Counted from the first letter of the stretch, positions 7,627-15,106 are shown. The stretch: 18,726 bases of DNA from Candidatus Cloacimonadota bacterium (GCA_027858325.1 JAQICU010000154.1:1-18726), one strand, 5' to 3'. Made by a program: numbers and translations. Notes: generated from the sequence alone by a model not told the origin.

Positions 7627-7713
7627 TTGGAGAAAACCAACATAATAAAAACTGAGAAAGTACATTTAATAGATCATCCAATTTTAGATGAATATTGGTT
7701 AGACATTTTATAG
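7627..7713 (+). pseudogene. 28-codon ORF resembling the N-terminus of uracil phosphoribosyltransferase
   Basis: A TTG start preceded by GGAG (7615-7618, spacing 8) opens a 28-codon frame ending at TAG 7711-7713. The peptide contains KVHLIDHPILDEYWLDIL. This resembles the conserved opening of Upp proteins (pattern K-V-x-hydrophobic-x-D-H-P-L-hydrophobic-x-x-x-L-x-x-hydrophobic). Nothing matching the rest of a roughly 210-residue Upp follows in any frame that I could read. It may be a 5' remnant of a displaced upp gene, or a short real peptide whose similarity is chance. The next gene starts 10 bases after its stop, so it would be translated just ahead of that gene. Confidence 0.3.
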
Positions 7714-7723
7714 CGAGGAAATT

Positions 7724-8293
7724 ATGATAAATTATATGAATTTATGTATACTATTTTTTGTGTTTATAATTATTCGCATTTTAATAAATATTTCAAAATA
7801 TTTCTATTTAAGAAAAGTATTACTAAAACAAAACATTATGGCTGAAGGGGTAGTAAATGAAAACGATGAAACAAAGGTTAAAAAAGCTGCTAATGCTACT
7901 GAATGGCTTGAATCAAATCAAATAGAAATCAAAAGAGTTGTATTAAAAACAGGATTACGCGACCTATCTAACTCATATATGGAGCCAATGGGATTAGGTT
8001 ATGCGCAACGAAAAGATATCAGTGCTTTAGACAACATTACATATTTAGACTTAGAAATGATGCAGAAGCTAAAACTGATATTTAAAAGAGCAAAAGGTTT
8101 TTATAAAAAGCAAGCACTGAAAAATATTAATCCTATTTTTTGGATAGAGGTTATCATTTTTTTACCAAGAGAAATTTTAAAATATTTCAGTGTCGAAGAA
8201 AATGTGAAATTAGGTTCTGCAATAGTTAAAGTACTTCAAGTAATATATTGGATTGGTTCACTCTTATTTATGTATCTTAATTATGTTAAGTGA
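7724..8293 (+). CDS. Unrecognised small membrane protein
   Basis: The 189-residue product is not one I recognise. It has a hydrophobic segment at about 5-25, a largely hydrophilic central part (about 30-140) with motifs such as NATEWLESNQIEIK and YMEPMGLGYAQRKDI, an aromatic hydrophobic stretch around 138-150 (IFWIEVIIFLP), and a last membrane segment at about 165-187. RBS GAGGAAATT immediately precedes the ATG. Base composition is visibly more AT-rich than that of comM or recJ, and the gene lies between degraded repeats and the 3' end of jag, convergent with it. Together these suggest a recently gained or fast-evolving accessory gene. No terminator hairpin was seen in the 89 bases before jag. 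Confidence 0.6.
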   Translation: MINYMNLCILFFVFIIIRILINISKYFYLRKVLLKQNIMAEGVVNENDETKVKKAANATEWLESNQIEIKRVVLKTGLRDLSNSYMEPMGLGYAQRKDISALDNITYLDLEMMQKLKLIFKRAKGFYKKQALKNINPIFWIEVIIFLPREILKYFSVEENVKLGSAIVKVLQVIYWIGSLLFMYLNYVK

Positions 8294-8382
8294 ATTACCT
8301 TGTTATTTATAATCCAACTTCCCAAATCTAATAATCTGTTTACCCGCATCATGACACAAAAAGATAATACCGTCTTCTTTAC

Positions 8383-9162
8383 CTATTTTGCTTTCTTTTG
8401 TCCTGATTTTGGCTTATTAGCCGGAAGAATAACAACTCGTTTTCTGGAACCTTCACCGATAGTTCTGGTACGAAGCGCGCTGTCTCTTTCTATATATTGA
8501 TGAACAACTTTCCTGTTGCTGGCAGCAAGCGGTTCCAGGGTATAACTTTTTCCGGTTTCTTTTACTTTTTTAGAAAAATTGTCAACTCTATCAATTAAAG
8601 CTTTTTTGCGTCTTTCTCTGTATCCGTCCACGTCTACAATAATTTGGATTTTCTTCTTCTCGGCTTTATTTATCATTTGATTTAGCAAATGTTGAAAGCT
8701 ATCAAGCATCTTGGCTTCTTTTCCAATAATGAAACCTGCATCCTTAGAATTACTTATGGTTACGAGATAGGTGCCGTCTTTTTGTGTAACGTCTACAGAA
8801 CCGGATTCAATATTCATTCTTTTTAGAATTCCTTCTGCAAATTCTTGGATCATAGTAGTTATATCTTCAATGCTGCTATTTGTAGTATTTACCGTTTTAT
8901 TAATAGTTTTTTTACTGACTTTTTTAATGATCTTTTTACTGCTTTTGGGTATGCTTTTCACTCTGGTTTTTGGAAGATGAGCTTTACTCTCTTTATAGAT
9001 GAATTTGATCGTAGTCGGTTTTGAACCGAATAATCCCAGGAAGCTGCTTGAGCCCTCTTCGATTACTTCGAATTTGAAATCATTAAGCTCAAGATTATTC
9101 TCTTTCATAAATTCAGATATTATTTTAGAAGTTGATTTTCCTGTTACTAGTATTTCTTTCAT
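8383..9162 (-). CDS. jag: Jag/KhpB RNA-binding protein (SpoIIIJ-associated)
   Basis: The 259-residue protein has the three parts of the family. A Jag-N domain (1-52) contains SSSFLGLFGSKPTTIKF. A basic linker rich in Lys and Ser follows (about 58-98). Then come a KH domain with the GxxG-type loop IIGKEAK (145-151) and an R3H domain with R217-K-V-V-H221 and TRTIGEGSRKRVVIL. Jag/KhpB binds RNA, often together with KhpA, and is implicated in envelope and division control. It is the usual last gene of the rpmH-rnpA-yidD-yidC cluster. The yidC stop codon overlaps the AAGGA ribosome binding site of jag, which indicates tight co-transcription. The linker is longer and more basic than in the shortest homologues. 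The mnmE gene that often follows jag is absent here. Confidence 0.93.
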   Translation of the reverse strand: MKEILVTGKSTSKIISEFMKENNLELNDFKFEVIEEGSSSFLGLFGSKPTTIKFIYKESKAHLPKTRVKSIPKSSKKIIKKVSKKTINKTVNTTNSSIEDITTMIQEFAEGILKRMNIESGSVDVTQKDGTYLVTISNSKDAGFIIGKEAKMLDSFQHLLNQMINKAEKKKIQIIVDVDGYRERRKKALIDRVDNFSKKVKETGKSYTLEPLAASNRKVVHQYIERDSALRTRTIGEGSRKRVVILPANKPKSGQKKAK

Positions 9163-9175
9163 ATCTATTTATTCC

Positions 9176-10786
9176 TTACATAAATTTTTTCTTGATAATG
9201 TATTGCTGAACGGAACCGATTATTGAGAACACTGTCCAGTATAGAACCAGTCCTGATGATAATCCCTTAAAAATGAAGAACATCATAATAGGCATAAAAT
9301 ACAGCATCATTTTTTGAGTTTGCATCTGTGCTTTTTGTTTGTCATCCTTCTCATCCAGATTCTTCTTAGAAGGAGCCATCAATTTTTGCTGAACGAACAT
9401 AAAGACTGCCATTAAGAACGGAAGTGCCCAAATTGGATCTGGTTCAGAAAGGTCTGGCAGCCAGCCAAAACTTGCCTGTCTTAATAACATGGAATATCTA
9501 AGCAAAGGATAAAGGGCAAAGATCACGGGCATCTGAAGCAGCATTGGTAAACATCCACCCAGTGGATTTACTCCGTGTTCCTTGTATAATTTTTTTAGCT
9601 CAGCGTTCATCTTTTGCGGATCACCTTTGTATTTTGCCTGAAGCTCTTTTGTTAAAGGTTGGATCTTCTGCATTTTGGTTGTAGATTCAAAACTCTTGTG
9701 AGTTAGGGGATATAAAAGAGTTTTAAGAATTATAGAAAAAATAATAATGACCAATCCCCAACTTGGAATAAAACTATACAAGAAGGATAAGAACCAGAGG
9801 AATAATTTACTGAGACCTTGTAAGAATTTTGGTCCCATTTCTACAATATTTTCAATTCCATTATTATATTCTTTTAATCTGCCATAATCAAGCGGTCCCA
9901 TATACAAACGGAATTTATGGTTTATTTGTGCACCAATCGTTGAAACTGATAATTTCATAGATGGGCTTTCTTCAAATTTGAAAGCAGAAATTTTATTCAT
10001 CTCAATAAGTTCGTCCGGTATTATTGCTAATGTAAAATATTTGGAACGAACCGCAGCCCAGTCAATCTGTCCGGAGGCTTTTCTATCTTCCTCCAATTTG
10101 GAAAGCGAGATCTTATTAATGTCATTATCTACCTGAGAGATAACGGCATATTCTTTGCTTTTCATTTTCAGATATTCTTCCGTATCTGCAATTCCACTAC
10201 CGAAGTCAAGTTCATAGCCGCTCACATTTTCAAATCCGCTAAGTTCTGTTTCCAGGCGAACCTCATAGTCATCTGAAAGAGTAAATATCTTTTTATAAAT
10301 TCCTTTTTCCGTATTTGAAATAAATGTGATCTTGCGGCTGGCTTCGTTAAGTTCATATTGGAATGGAACGTTGGAATAATTTGAAATATTGCCGGTGGTA
10401 TCTGTAAGCTTAGTGTTAAGGATGCTGCCGTTTTCATTAAGCAATTCCACTAAAGAGACCTTGTCTTTCATAAAAAAGTCATGCAGTTGAATCGAATTGA
10501 TAACTGCACCTTTATTGCTGAATGTTACTTTGATAAGTTCATTTTCCAGAACGATATTATTGTTGATATCAATATCATTGTCCAGCTCAATAATTTCAGT
10601 TTCGGTTTCTTGAATTGTTTGATCTAGGTTGGAATGTTCTACTGTCTGGTTTGATGTGTTAGTAAAATTTTCTTGTTCTGTTTGCTGCTGAATTGGCTGT
10701 GTATTTTTATTCTTCCAGATAAATTCACTACTTAACCAAAATACGACAAGTATAAGCAGAACGGCTAATAGAGTCTTTTTGTCCAT
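9176..10786 (-). CDS. yidC: Membrane protein insertase YidC
   Basis: The 536-residue insertase places and folds inner-membrane proteins, alone or with SecYEG. The layout is that of Gram-negative YidC: an N-terminal membrane anchor (about 5-24), a large periplasmic beta-sandwich (about 75-310), and the conserved Oxa1 core with five membrane segments (about 325-536). Core signatures include YPLTHKSFESTTKMQ, KELQAKYKGDPQKMNAELKKLYKEHG (split across about 365-392), NPLGGCLPMLLQMPVIFALY and GLVLYWTVFSIIG. The charged groove residue, R366 in E. coli, is lysine here (K355), as is usual in FCB-group proteins. RBS AAGGAG overlaps the yidD stop. The acidic, Gln/Asn-rich linker at 28-75 is low-complexity and lineage-specific. 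Confidence 0.97.
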   Translation of the reverse strand: MDKKTLLAVLLILVVFWLSSEFIWKNKNTQPIQQQTEQENFTNTSNQTVEHSNLDQTIQETETEIIELDNDIDINNNIVLENELIKVTFSNKGAVINSIQLHDFFMKDKVSLVELLNENGSILNTKLTDTTGNISNYSNVPFQYELNEASRKITFISNTEKGIYKKIFTLSDDYEVRLETELSGFENVSGYELDFGSGIADTEEYLKMKSKEYAVISQVDNDINKISLSKLEEDRKASGQIDWAAVRSKYFTLAIIPDELIEMNKISAFKFEESPSMKLSVSTIGAQINHKFRLYMGPLDYGRLKEYNNGIENIVEMGPKFLQGLSKLFLWFLSFLYSFIPSWGLVIIIFSIILKTLLYPLTHKSFESTTKMQKIQPLTKELQAKYKGDPQKMNAELKKLYKEHGVNPLGGCLPMLLQMPVIFALYPLLRYSMLLRQASFGWLPDLSEPDPIWALPFLMAVFMFVQQKLMAPSKKNLDEKDDKQKAQMQTQKMMLYFMPIMMFFIFKGLSSGLVLYWTVFSIIGSVQQYIIKKKFM

Positions 10787-10795
10787 AAATTCTCC

Positions 10796-11014
10796 TTATG
10801 GTAGCGGATCGTGTCCTCCGTGATGAAAAGGATGACACTTTGATATTCTAAAGATAGATAATTTCAAGGCTTTTAAAAATGAGTACTTATTAAATGCCTG
10901 ATAGGAATACTGGCTGCAAGTTGGTGTAAATCGGCAGGATGGGGGCAAAACAATTGAAATATATTTTTTATAGAAAGTTATGATCAATATGGCAGCGTTA
11001 TTAAAAATTCTCAT
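10796..11014 (-). CDS. yidD: Membrane protein insertion efficiency factor YidD
   Basis: A 72-residue protein with the family core: FYKKYISIVLPPSCRFTPTCSQYS, then a Tyr-Ser-Phe-Leu-Lys-Ala helix, then ISKCHPFHHGGHDPLP. Conserved cysteines in CRFTPTCS and KCHPF are all present. YidD is a small amphipathic, membrane-associated protein that aids YidC-dependent insertion. I place the start at the ATG at 11014, one base after the rnpA stop (TAA-A-ATG). An upstream in-frame TTG at 11029 would overlap rnpA by 14 bases and add five residues not expected in the family. No ribosome binding site is seen, so translation is probably coupled to rnpA. Confidence 0.93.
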   Translation of the reverse strand: MRIFNNAAILIITFYKKYISIVLPPSCRFTPTCSQYSYQAFNKYSFLKALKLSIFRISKCHPFHHGGHDPLP

Positions 11015-11015
11015 T

Positions 11016-11330
11016 TTATATTTTTTCAAATAATTGAATTAAATCATCCTTAATTTTTTCCCAAATAGCAACACCAGCTTCAGGTTTTGCTATAATCACC
11101 AATTCTACACCAGTTGGATGTAATTCTTCATGTCCTCTCAAGAAAGCACGAACACGGCGTTTAACTTTGTTTCTAATAACCGCATTGCCAACTTTCTTAC
11201 TAACCACAATTCCAACTGCAAAATATTCTTCAAGTATTTTTTTCTTTAAAAAAATAAAGAGATTACCATCTGTTCTTATACTATTTTTATAAACATTCTG
11301 GTATTCTCTTTCTGAGGTAATAGATAGCAT
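11016..11330 (-). CDS. rnpA: Ribonuclease P protein component
   Basis: The 104-residue basic protein carries the RNR signature AVIRNKVKRRVRAFLR (50-65), preceded by GIVVSKKVGN, and an N-terminal SEREYQNVYKN helix. Length is slightly short but within the family range. It binds the RNase P RNA and helps 5' maturation of tRNAs. Its ATG overlaps the rpmH stop by one base (TAATG), so translation is probably coupled to L34 synthesis. The RNA partner rnpB is at 15120-15546 on the opposite strand. Confidence 0.96.
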   Translation of the reverse strand: MLSITSEREYQNVYKNSIRTDGNLFIFLKKKILEEYFAVGIVVSKKVGNAVIRNKVKRRVRAFLRGHEELHPTGVELVIIAKPEAGVAIWEKIKDDLIQLFEKI

Positions 11331-11470
11331 TAGTCGCTTACGGTTAAGCGAGTTCTACCTTTTGCTCTTCTTCTGGCTAAAACTTTACGACCGGCTTTTG
11401 TAGACATTCTTAATCTAAAGCCATGCTTGTTTTTCCGCTTTCTATTATGAGGTTGATAAGTCCTTTTCAT
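11330..11470 (-). CDS. rpmH: 50S ribosomal protein L34
   Basis: A 46-codon frame read on the minus strand begins MKRTYQPHNRKRKNKHGFR and continues RMSTKAGRKVLARRRAKGR, ending LTVSD. This is the whole L34 sequence. The RBS AAGGAGA (11477-11483, complementary strand) is 6 bases from the ATG. The stop overlaps the rnpA start by one base. L34 is a small basic protein of the large ribosomal subunit, usually the first gene of this cluster. In many bacteria dnaA lies upstream of rpmH; here purA does, in the same direction. Confidence 0.97.
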   Translation of the reverse strand: MKRTYQPHNRKRKNKHGFRLRMSTKAGRKVLARRRAKGRTRLTVSD

Positions 11471-11520
11471 GTTAATTCTCCTTTAAATATTTCCCATCTA
11501 TATAACAGATAACTCTTTAT

Positions 11521-11549
11521 TTTATACCTTGTTATAAAGGTTGGAACAA
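11521..11549 (-). promoter_or_regulatory. Candidate promoter of the rpmH-rnpA-yidD-yidC-jag cluster
   Basis: On the minus strand TTGTTC (11549-11544) and TATAAA (11526-11521) are separated by 17 bases, about 50 bases before the L34 start codon. A second TTGACA lies at 11575-11570, close to the purA stop. No terminator hairpin was seen between purA and this site, so read-through from purA is also possible. Confidence 0.4.
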
Positions 11550-11578
11550 ACTGAAATACAAAGTCTTACTGTCAAGAT

Positions 11579-12844
11579 TTATTTGTTTTCAGCAATTTCC
11601 GGTTTACGGAAGATCGTTTGTTCCCTTTCAGGTCCCACTGAAACTATCGTTACTCTAATGCCGATGAGCTTCTCTACCTTGGCAATATATTCCAGAGCGT
11701 TTTTCGGAAGCATATCATACTCGGTAATTCTCGTGATATCGGCATCCCATCCTGGAAGTTCAATGTACTCAGGAATTACTTGTTCGAGAACTTTTGAAGA
11801 ATGAGGGAATTCGGTGGTTACAGTGTCTCCGATCTTGTAACCGGCACATATCTTTATTGTATCAAAACCTGAGAATACATCTAAAAGCGTAAAAGCAATT
11901 TCATCAATCCCATTTAACATGGCTGCGTATTTAGCTGCTACAGCATCAAACCACCCACAGCGACGCGGACGACCTGTTGTAGAACCAAACTCATTCCCCT
12001 GAATTCTGATCTTGTTTCCAACTTCATCGTGCAATTCTGTTGGAAAAGGACCTTCGCCTACTCGGGTATAATAACTTTTAAAAACACCAACAACACGATC
12101 AACATTTTTACCAAATCCTGCTCCAATAGCTATTCCACCGGAAATAGTATGAGAAGAAGTAACAAAAGGATATGTGCCGAATGTTATGTCGAGTAACGTT
12201 CCTTGAGCTCCTTCAAAAAGTATATTTTTATCTATAATAGTATTTAATAAATATGGTATCTGTTTCAAAAATGGTCTCAGTTTATTAATGATCGGATTCA
12301 GATCATTTAGGATAGTATCGATCTGGGAAGTTGGGTAGTTATGAAATCTTATTATATTTTCTAAGCGTTTTTTTAAATATTCATTATCGAATAGATCACC
12401 AAAGCGAATTCCATAACGTGCAATAGCGTCTGAATAGCATGGTCCAATCCCGCGTTTAGTTGTTCCTATTTTTGTCTGAATACTGTTCGTTTCTGCTTTT
12501 CCATCTAGTTCCCTGTGTAAGGGGAGTACGATTTGAGCTCTTGGGTCGATGAAAAATCTATTCCCAAATGAAATTCCTTGTGATCTTAATTCATCCATCT
12601 CAGATAATAATTGAAATGGATCAATAACAACACCACTTCCGATCAAGCATGTTTTTTCCGGATACAATATACCGGAAGGAACAAGATGAAATACATATTT
12701 TTTGTCTTTTAATTTAATGGTATGACCAGCGTTATTCCCACCTTGAAAGCGGACAATATAGTCTGCATCTTTCGCCAGAACATCTACGATCTTTGCTTTT
12801 GCTTCATCTCCCCATGCACAACCCAAAACTGCAGTAGAATACAT
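11579..12844 (-). CDS. purA: Adenylosuccinate synthetase
   Basis: The 421-residue enzyme joins IMP and aspartate using GTP, the first committed step from IMP to AMP. D13 and H41 (in NNAGHT) are the expected catalytic residues. Further signatures are TTKRGIGPCYSDAIARYG, EGAQGTLLDITFGTYPFVTS, SYYTRVGEGPFPTEL and GSTTGRPRRCGW. The start at 12844 is chosen because AGGAGAG lies 7 bases upstream and the product then begins MYSTAVLGCAWGDE, as the family does. An upstream in-frame TTG (12904) is part of a TTGACA promoter hexamer. The usual GDEGKGK nucleotide loop reads GDEAKAK here, with both glycines replaced by alanine; the DNA was checked and is unambiguous. All other motifs are intact, so I still expect an active enzyme. 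Confidence 0.96.
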   Translation of the reverse strand: MYSTAVLGCAWGDEAKAKIVDVLAKDADYIVRFQGGNNAGHTIKLKDKKYVFHLVPSGILYPEKTCLIGSGVVIDPFQLLSEMDELRSQGISFGNRFFIDPRAQIVLPLHRELDGKAETNSIQTKIGTTKRGIGPCYSDAIARYGIRFGDLFDNEYLKKRLENIIRFHNYPTSQIDTILNDLNPIINKLRPFLKQIPYLLNTIIDKNILFEGAQGTLLDITFGTYPFVTSSHTISGGIAIGAGFGKNVDRVVGVFKSYYTRVGEGPFPTELHDEVGNKIRIQGNEFGSTTGRPRRCGWFDAVAAKYAAMLNGIDEIAFTLLDVFSGFDTIKICAGYKIGDTVTTEFPHSSKVLEQVIPEYIELPGWDADITRITEYDMLPKNALEYIAKVEKLIGIRVTIVSVGPEREQTIFRKPEIAENK

Positions 12845-12875
12845 TTTACACTCTCCTATTGTTGAAGTATGAAGC

Positions 12876-12904
12876 ATAGATATATTCCTCGAATTATATG
12901 TCAA
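12876..12904 (-). promoter_or_regulatory. Candidate purA promoter
   Basis: TTGACA on the minus strand (12904-12899) lies 54 bases before the purA ATG, with AT-rich TATATC/ATCTAT sequence 15-17 bases further downstream as a poor -10 candidate. The -35 hexamer is perfect and the -10 is weak. Confidence 0.33.
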
Positions 12905-13031
12905 TCAATCAATTACACAAGAAAAAAGTTGACGCAAAATACGAAAGCTTATTTATGTTTTTGCTTATGTAGGCTTAAAGAATGATATTATTGAAGGAAA
13001 AATTTATACAAATGCTGATAAAACGCTTCAT

Positions 13032-14066
13032 TTGACAATTTCAAAAGATGACCTTTCCGCATATCTCACAATAGAAGACAATGGTATTATGATAGATGAG
13101 AAGGAAATATCTTCTCTTCTTTCCTCTGTTGGAATAAAGAATGGGCTGGAAGATGCAATTGAATATAATAATAAACATGAGCTAACTAAAGAATTAGGTA
13201 AACCATTTTTAATTGCCCTGGCTTCTGGGCAAACTTCTGAGCCGGGGATATCATATAAATTTAACCACGAAGCGTGCATAGATATTGATAAGCAGTATGA
13301 AATGGACGCTTTAGCTCAATTTGAGAAAGTTGAGAAAGATCAACCTCTTGCAGACATTTCTGTTGAAAAGACAGAAGCAGACGGAATTGATATTTTTGGT
13401 AAAGAAATTTCTTCGGAAAGTGAATCTCAGGTTAACGTGGAAGATATATTAGGAAATAATGTTTACTACTCAGCAGAAACAAACCAGATATTATCATCTG
13501 ATGCAGGATATCCATATTTAGATCATGAAAATAAAATATGTGTAAAAACCAACTTCATATCACAGGATATTCACGATGTTGTTAAAACGATCTATGGAAA
13601 TATGACAATTGATGGAGTTATTTCAAATTCCAGTTTGGAAGTTTTTGGTGATCTTTGGGTCAAAGGTAATATCAGAAATTGCATGACTGATGGAATTATT
13701 GTTCATGGTGATGTTATACTTGATTATACAGAAAATTCCAAAATCGTTGCTTCCGGAAAAATTACAGTTAACAAAAATGCTCGGAATTGTTTGATCTATG
13801 CAAATAGGGCAATTGAAGCAGGGAATAACAGTTCAATTTCCGGAGGTGTTATCCAAAGTGGTGAACGCTTAGATGTTTTTTCTATTGGGAGCCCTCTTGG
13901 AATTCTTACGGAAGTGGAAATTGCAATTGCACCCTTTTTAAAAGAACAGATACGTCTCACCGGAAACAAACTTACTCAGGCAAGAAATGTTTCGGAAGTG
14001 GATGAAACATTAATCTCATCACTTGTTGGTAATTTGAAAGAATTACATTGTGAATATAATAATTAA
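13032..14066 (+). CDS. FapA/DUF342 family protein, apparently cut short by an in-frame stop
   Basis: The visible 344 residues start like the DUF342 N-terminal domain (TISKDDLSAYLTIEDN, LLSSVGIKNGLEDAIEY, GKPFLIALASGQ). They continue through the beta-helix part (about 150-275: DGVISNSSLEVFGDLWVKGNIRNC, IIVHGDVILDY, KIVASGKITVNKNARNC) and end in the first part of the coiled coil. Family proteins normally end with one more small beta domain; it lies after the stop, in the same frame (14067-14240). No ATG or GTG start exists in frame: the frame is open back to 12933 and the only usual codon is this TTG. FapA proteins are polymer-forming or envelope-associated, poorly understood, and some affect motility or polysaccharide. 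The gene may be decaying or may still yield a shortened protein. Confidence 0.6.
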   Translation: MTISKDDLSAYLTIEDNGIMIDEKEISSLLSSVGIKNGLEDAIEYNNKHELTKELGKPFLIALASGQTSEPGISYKFNHEACIDIDKQYEMDALAQFEKVEKDQPLADISVEKTEADGIDIFGKEISSESESQVNVEDILGNNVYYSAETNQILSSDAGYPYLDHENKICVKTNFISQDIHDVVKTIYGNMTIDGVISNSSLEVFGDLWVKGNIRNCMTDGIIVHGDVILDYTENSKIVASGKITVNKNARNCLIYANRAIEAGNNSSISGGVIQSGERLDVFSIGSPLGILTEVEIAIAPFLKEQIRLTGNKLTQARNVSEVDETLISSLVGNLKELHCEYNN

Positions 14067-14240
14067 ATAGATAAATCTCATAATAACAATTCTTTGCAGA
14101 TTATCATTAAGAAAACTGCTTATCCAAATTCAAGGATAAGGATATTAAAAGATACTCTAGAGATTTCCGAGGAAAAGAATAACATTAAAATTTCACTAAA
14201 TGATTCAGGCTTGGAGATAAATGAAGTTGACAGAATATAA
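14067..14240 (+). pseudogene. In-frame C-terminal remnant of the FapA/DUF342 gene
   Basis: After the TAA at 14064-14066 the same frame continues for 57 sense codons to TAA 14238-14240. It includes LQIIIKKTAYPNSRIRI, then LKDTLEISEEKNNIKISL, then NDSGLEINEV. This matches the usual end of DUF342 proteins (strand, 'YPG'-like turn, 'I+I', then a glutamate-rich strand and 'G-x-I-x-I'). The linker just after the stop is Asn- and Ser-rich. Independent translation from TTG 14094 is possible but lacks a ribosome binding site. Together with the preceding feature this looks like one gene with a nonsense codon. Beyond 14240 a 28-codon ORF with GGAG (14221-14307) is possible but unsupported. Confidence 0.55.
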
Positions 14241-14342
14241 CATCAAATATCTTTTGTTAATAAAAATAATTAGTGGGTATAGAAAAAGTGAAGTATCTGT
14301 GGATTAAAATTATAGATAAAAAAGATTATTAGTATAAATGAT

Positions 14343-14375
14343 AAAAGCATTTACCAACCGGTAAATGCTTTTTTT
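14343..14375 (+). terminator. Strong intrinsic terminator
   Basis: AAAAGCATTTACC (14343-14355) and GGTAAATGCTTTT (14360-14372) form a perfect 13-bp stem with loop AACC, followed by a T run to 14375. This is a textbook Rho-independent terminator that separates fapA from the zinc-ribbon gene. The promoter of the next gene must therefore lie in the last 25 or so bases or within the terminator region. Confidence 0.9.
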
Positions 14376-14401
14376 GTTTTTAAAAGATTTAGGGAGTGAA
14401 A

Positions 14402-15106
14402 ATGAAGAAGCAATTAGAGATATTAATTCAAATGCAAAAACTAGATACGATCATTGGTGAGAAGAATATTCTTACTAAAAAATTACCTCAGCAATTGAAT
14501 AGTTTAAAGCAATCTCTAAAAGATGCAGATGAAACTGTGGCTGCTACAAAAAGTGATTTTGATGAAAACTTGAAAGATCAAAAACTTAAAGAACTTGATA
14601 TTGCTGACAATAACACCAAAATTGCAAAATATAAAAATCAGCTTCTTACTATTGAGACTAACAAAGAATATAAAGCACTTAACAGCGAGATAAATCATTT
14701 AGAAAAAAATAACTCGGAAATTGATGATGAGTTGATAAGGTTAATGGAAGCTGAAGCTGAACTTAAAGAACGCTTGAAAGAAGAGAAAAAAGCACAATTA
14801 AAGGCTTCAGAGGATCTCAAAGCTAATGAAGAAAAGCTTGAAAAAGAAATTCAGGAAGTGCAAAAGGATATAAAAGATCTGAAGAGTAAAAGAAATGTCC
14901 TAGCAAAGGATCTTCCTAGAGAACTTATCCGTAGATATGCTACTTTAATAAAAAATAAAAATCGTAAAGCAGTTGTTTTTAACGATAATAATGCTTGTAG
15001 TGGTTGCGGTTATTCTATTCGGCCTCAAGTTGTTATTGACATAAAAGAAGGTAATTCTGTGATTTATTGCGAAAGTTGCGGAAGGATTCTTGTAATTCAA
15101 TTATAA
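14402..15106 (+). CDS. Coiled-coil C4 zinc-ribbon protein (DUF164 / zf-RING_7 family)
   Basis: The 234-residue protein is an almost continuous charged coiled coil (about 8-175) followed by a four-cysteine zinc ribbon: C199-S-G-C202 and C223-E-S-C226. This is the layout of the DUF164 family, which includes Helicobacter HP0958. Members are described as putative nucleic-acid-binding or scaffold proteins; HP0958 supports flagellar gene expression and RpoN stability, but that role cannot be transferred here. The ATG at 14402 is preferred because AGGGAG (14391-14396) lies 5 bases upstream; a GTG two codons earlier overlaps that site. rnpB begins 13 bases after the stop, an arrangement also known for DUF164 genes in Actinobacteria. 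The two are probably co-transcribed. Confidence 0.9.
   Translation: MKKQLEILIQMQKLDTIIGEKNILTKKLPQQLNSLKQSLKDADETVAATKSDFDENLKDQKLKELDIADNNTKIAKYKNQLLTIETNKEYKALNSEINHLEKNNSEIDDELIRLMEAEAELKERLKEEKKAQLKASEDLKANEEKLEKEIQEVQKDIKDLKSKRNVLAKDLPRELIRRYATLIKNKNRKAVVFNDNNACSGCGYSIRPQVVIDIKEGNSVIYCESCGRILVIQL

Noticed and set aside
8300..8500. Plus-strand ORF of 66 codons and others at 8771-9226
   Set aside because: They lie antisense to jag and yidC; codon patterns belong to the minus-strand genes.
12845..12904. Upstream extension of purA to TTG 12904
   Set aside because: The added 20 residues have no family counterpart, the TTG is part of a TTGACA hexamer, and a good ribosome binding site precedes the ATG at 12844.
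14221..14307. 28-codon ORF with GGAG upstream, between the fapA remnant and the terminator
   Set aside because: It is short, has no recognisable sequence, and overlaps the remnant frame; not enough to call a gene.
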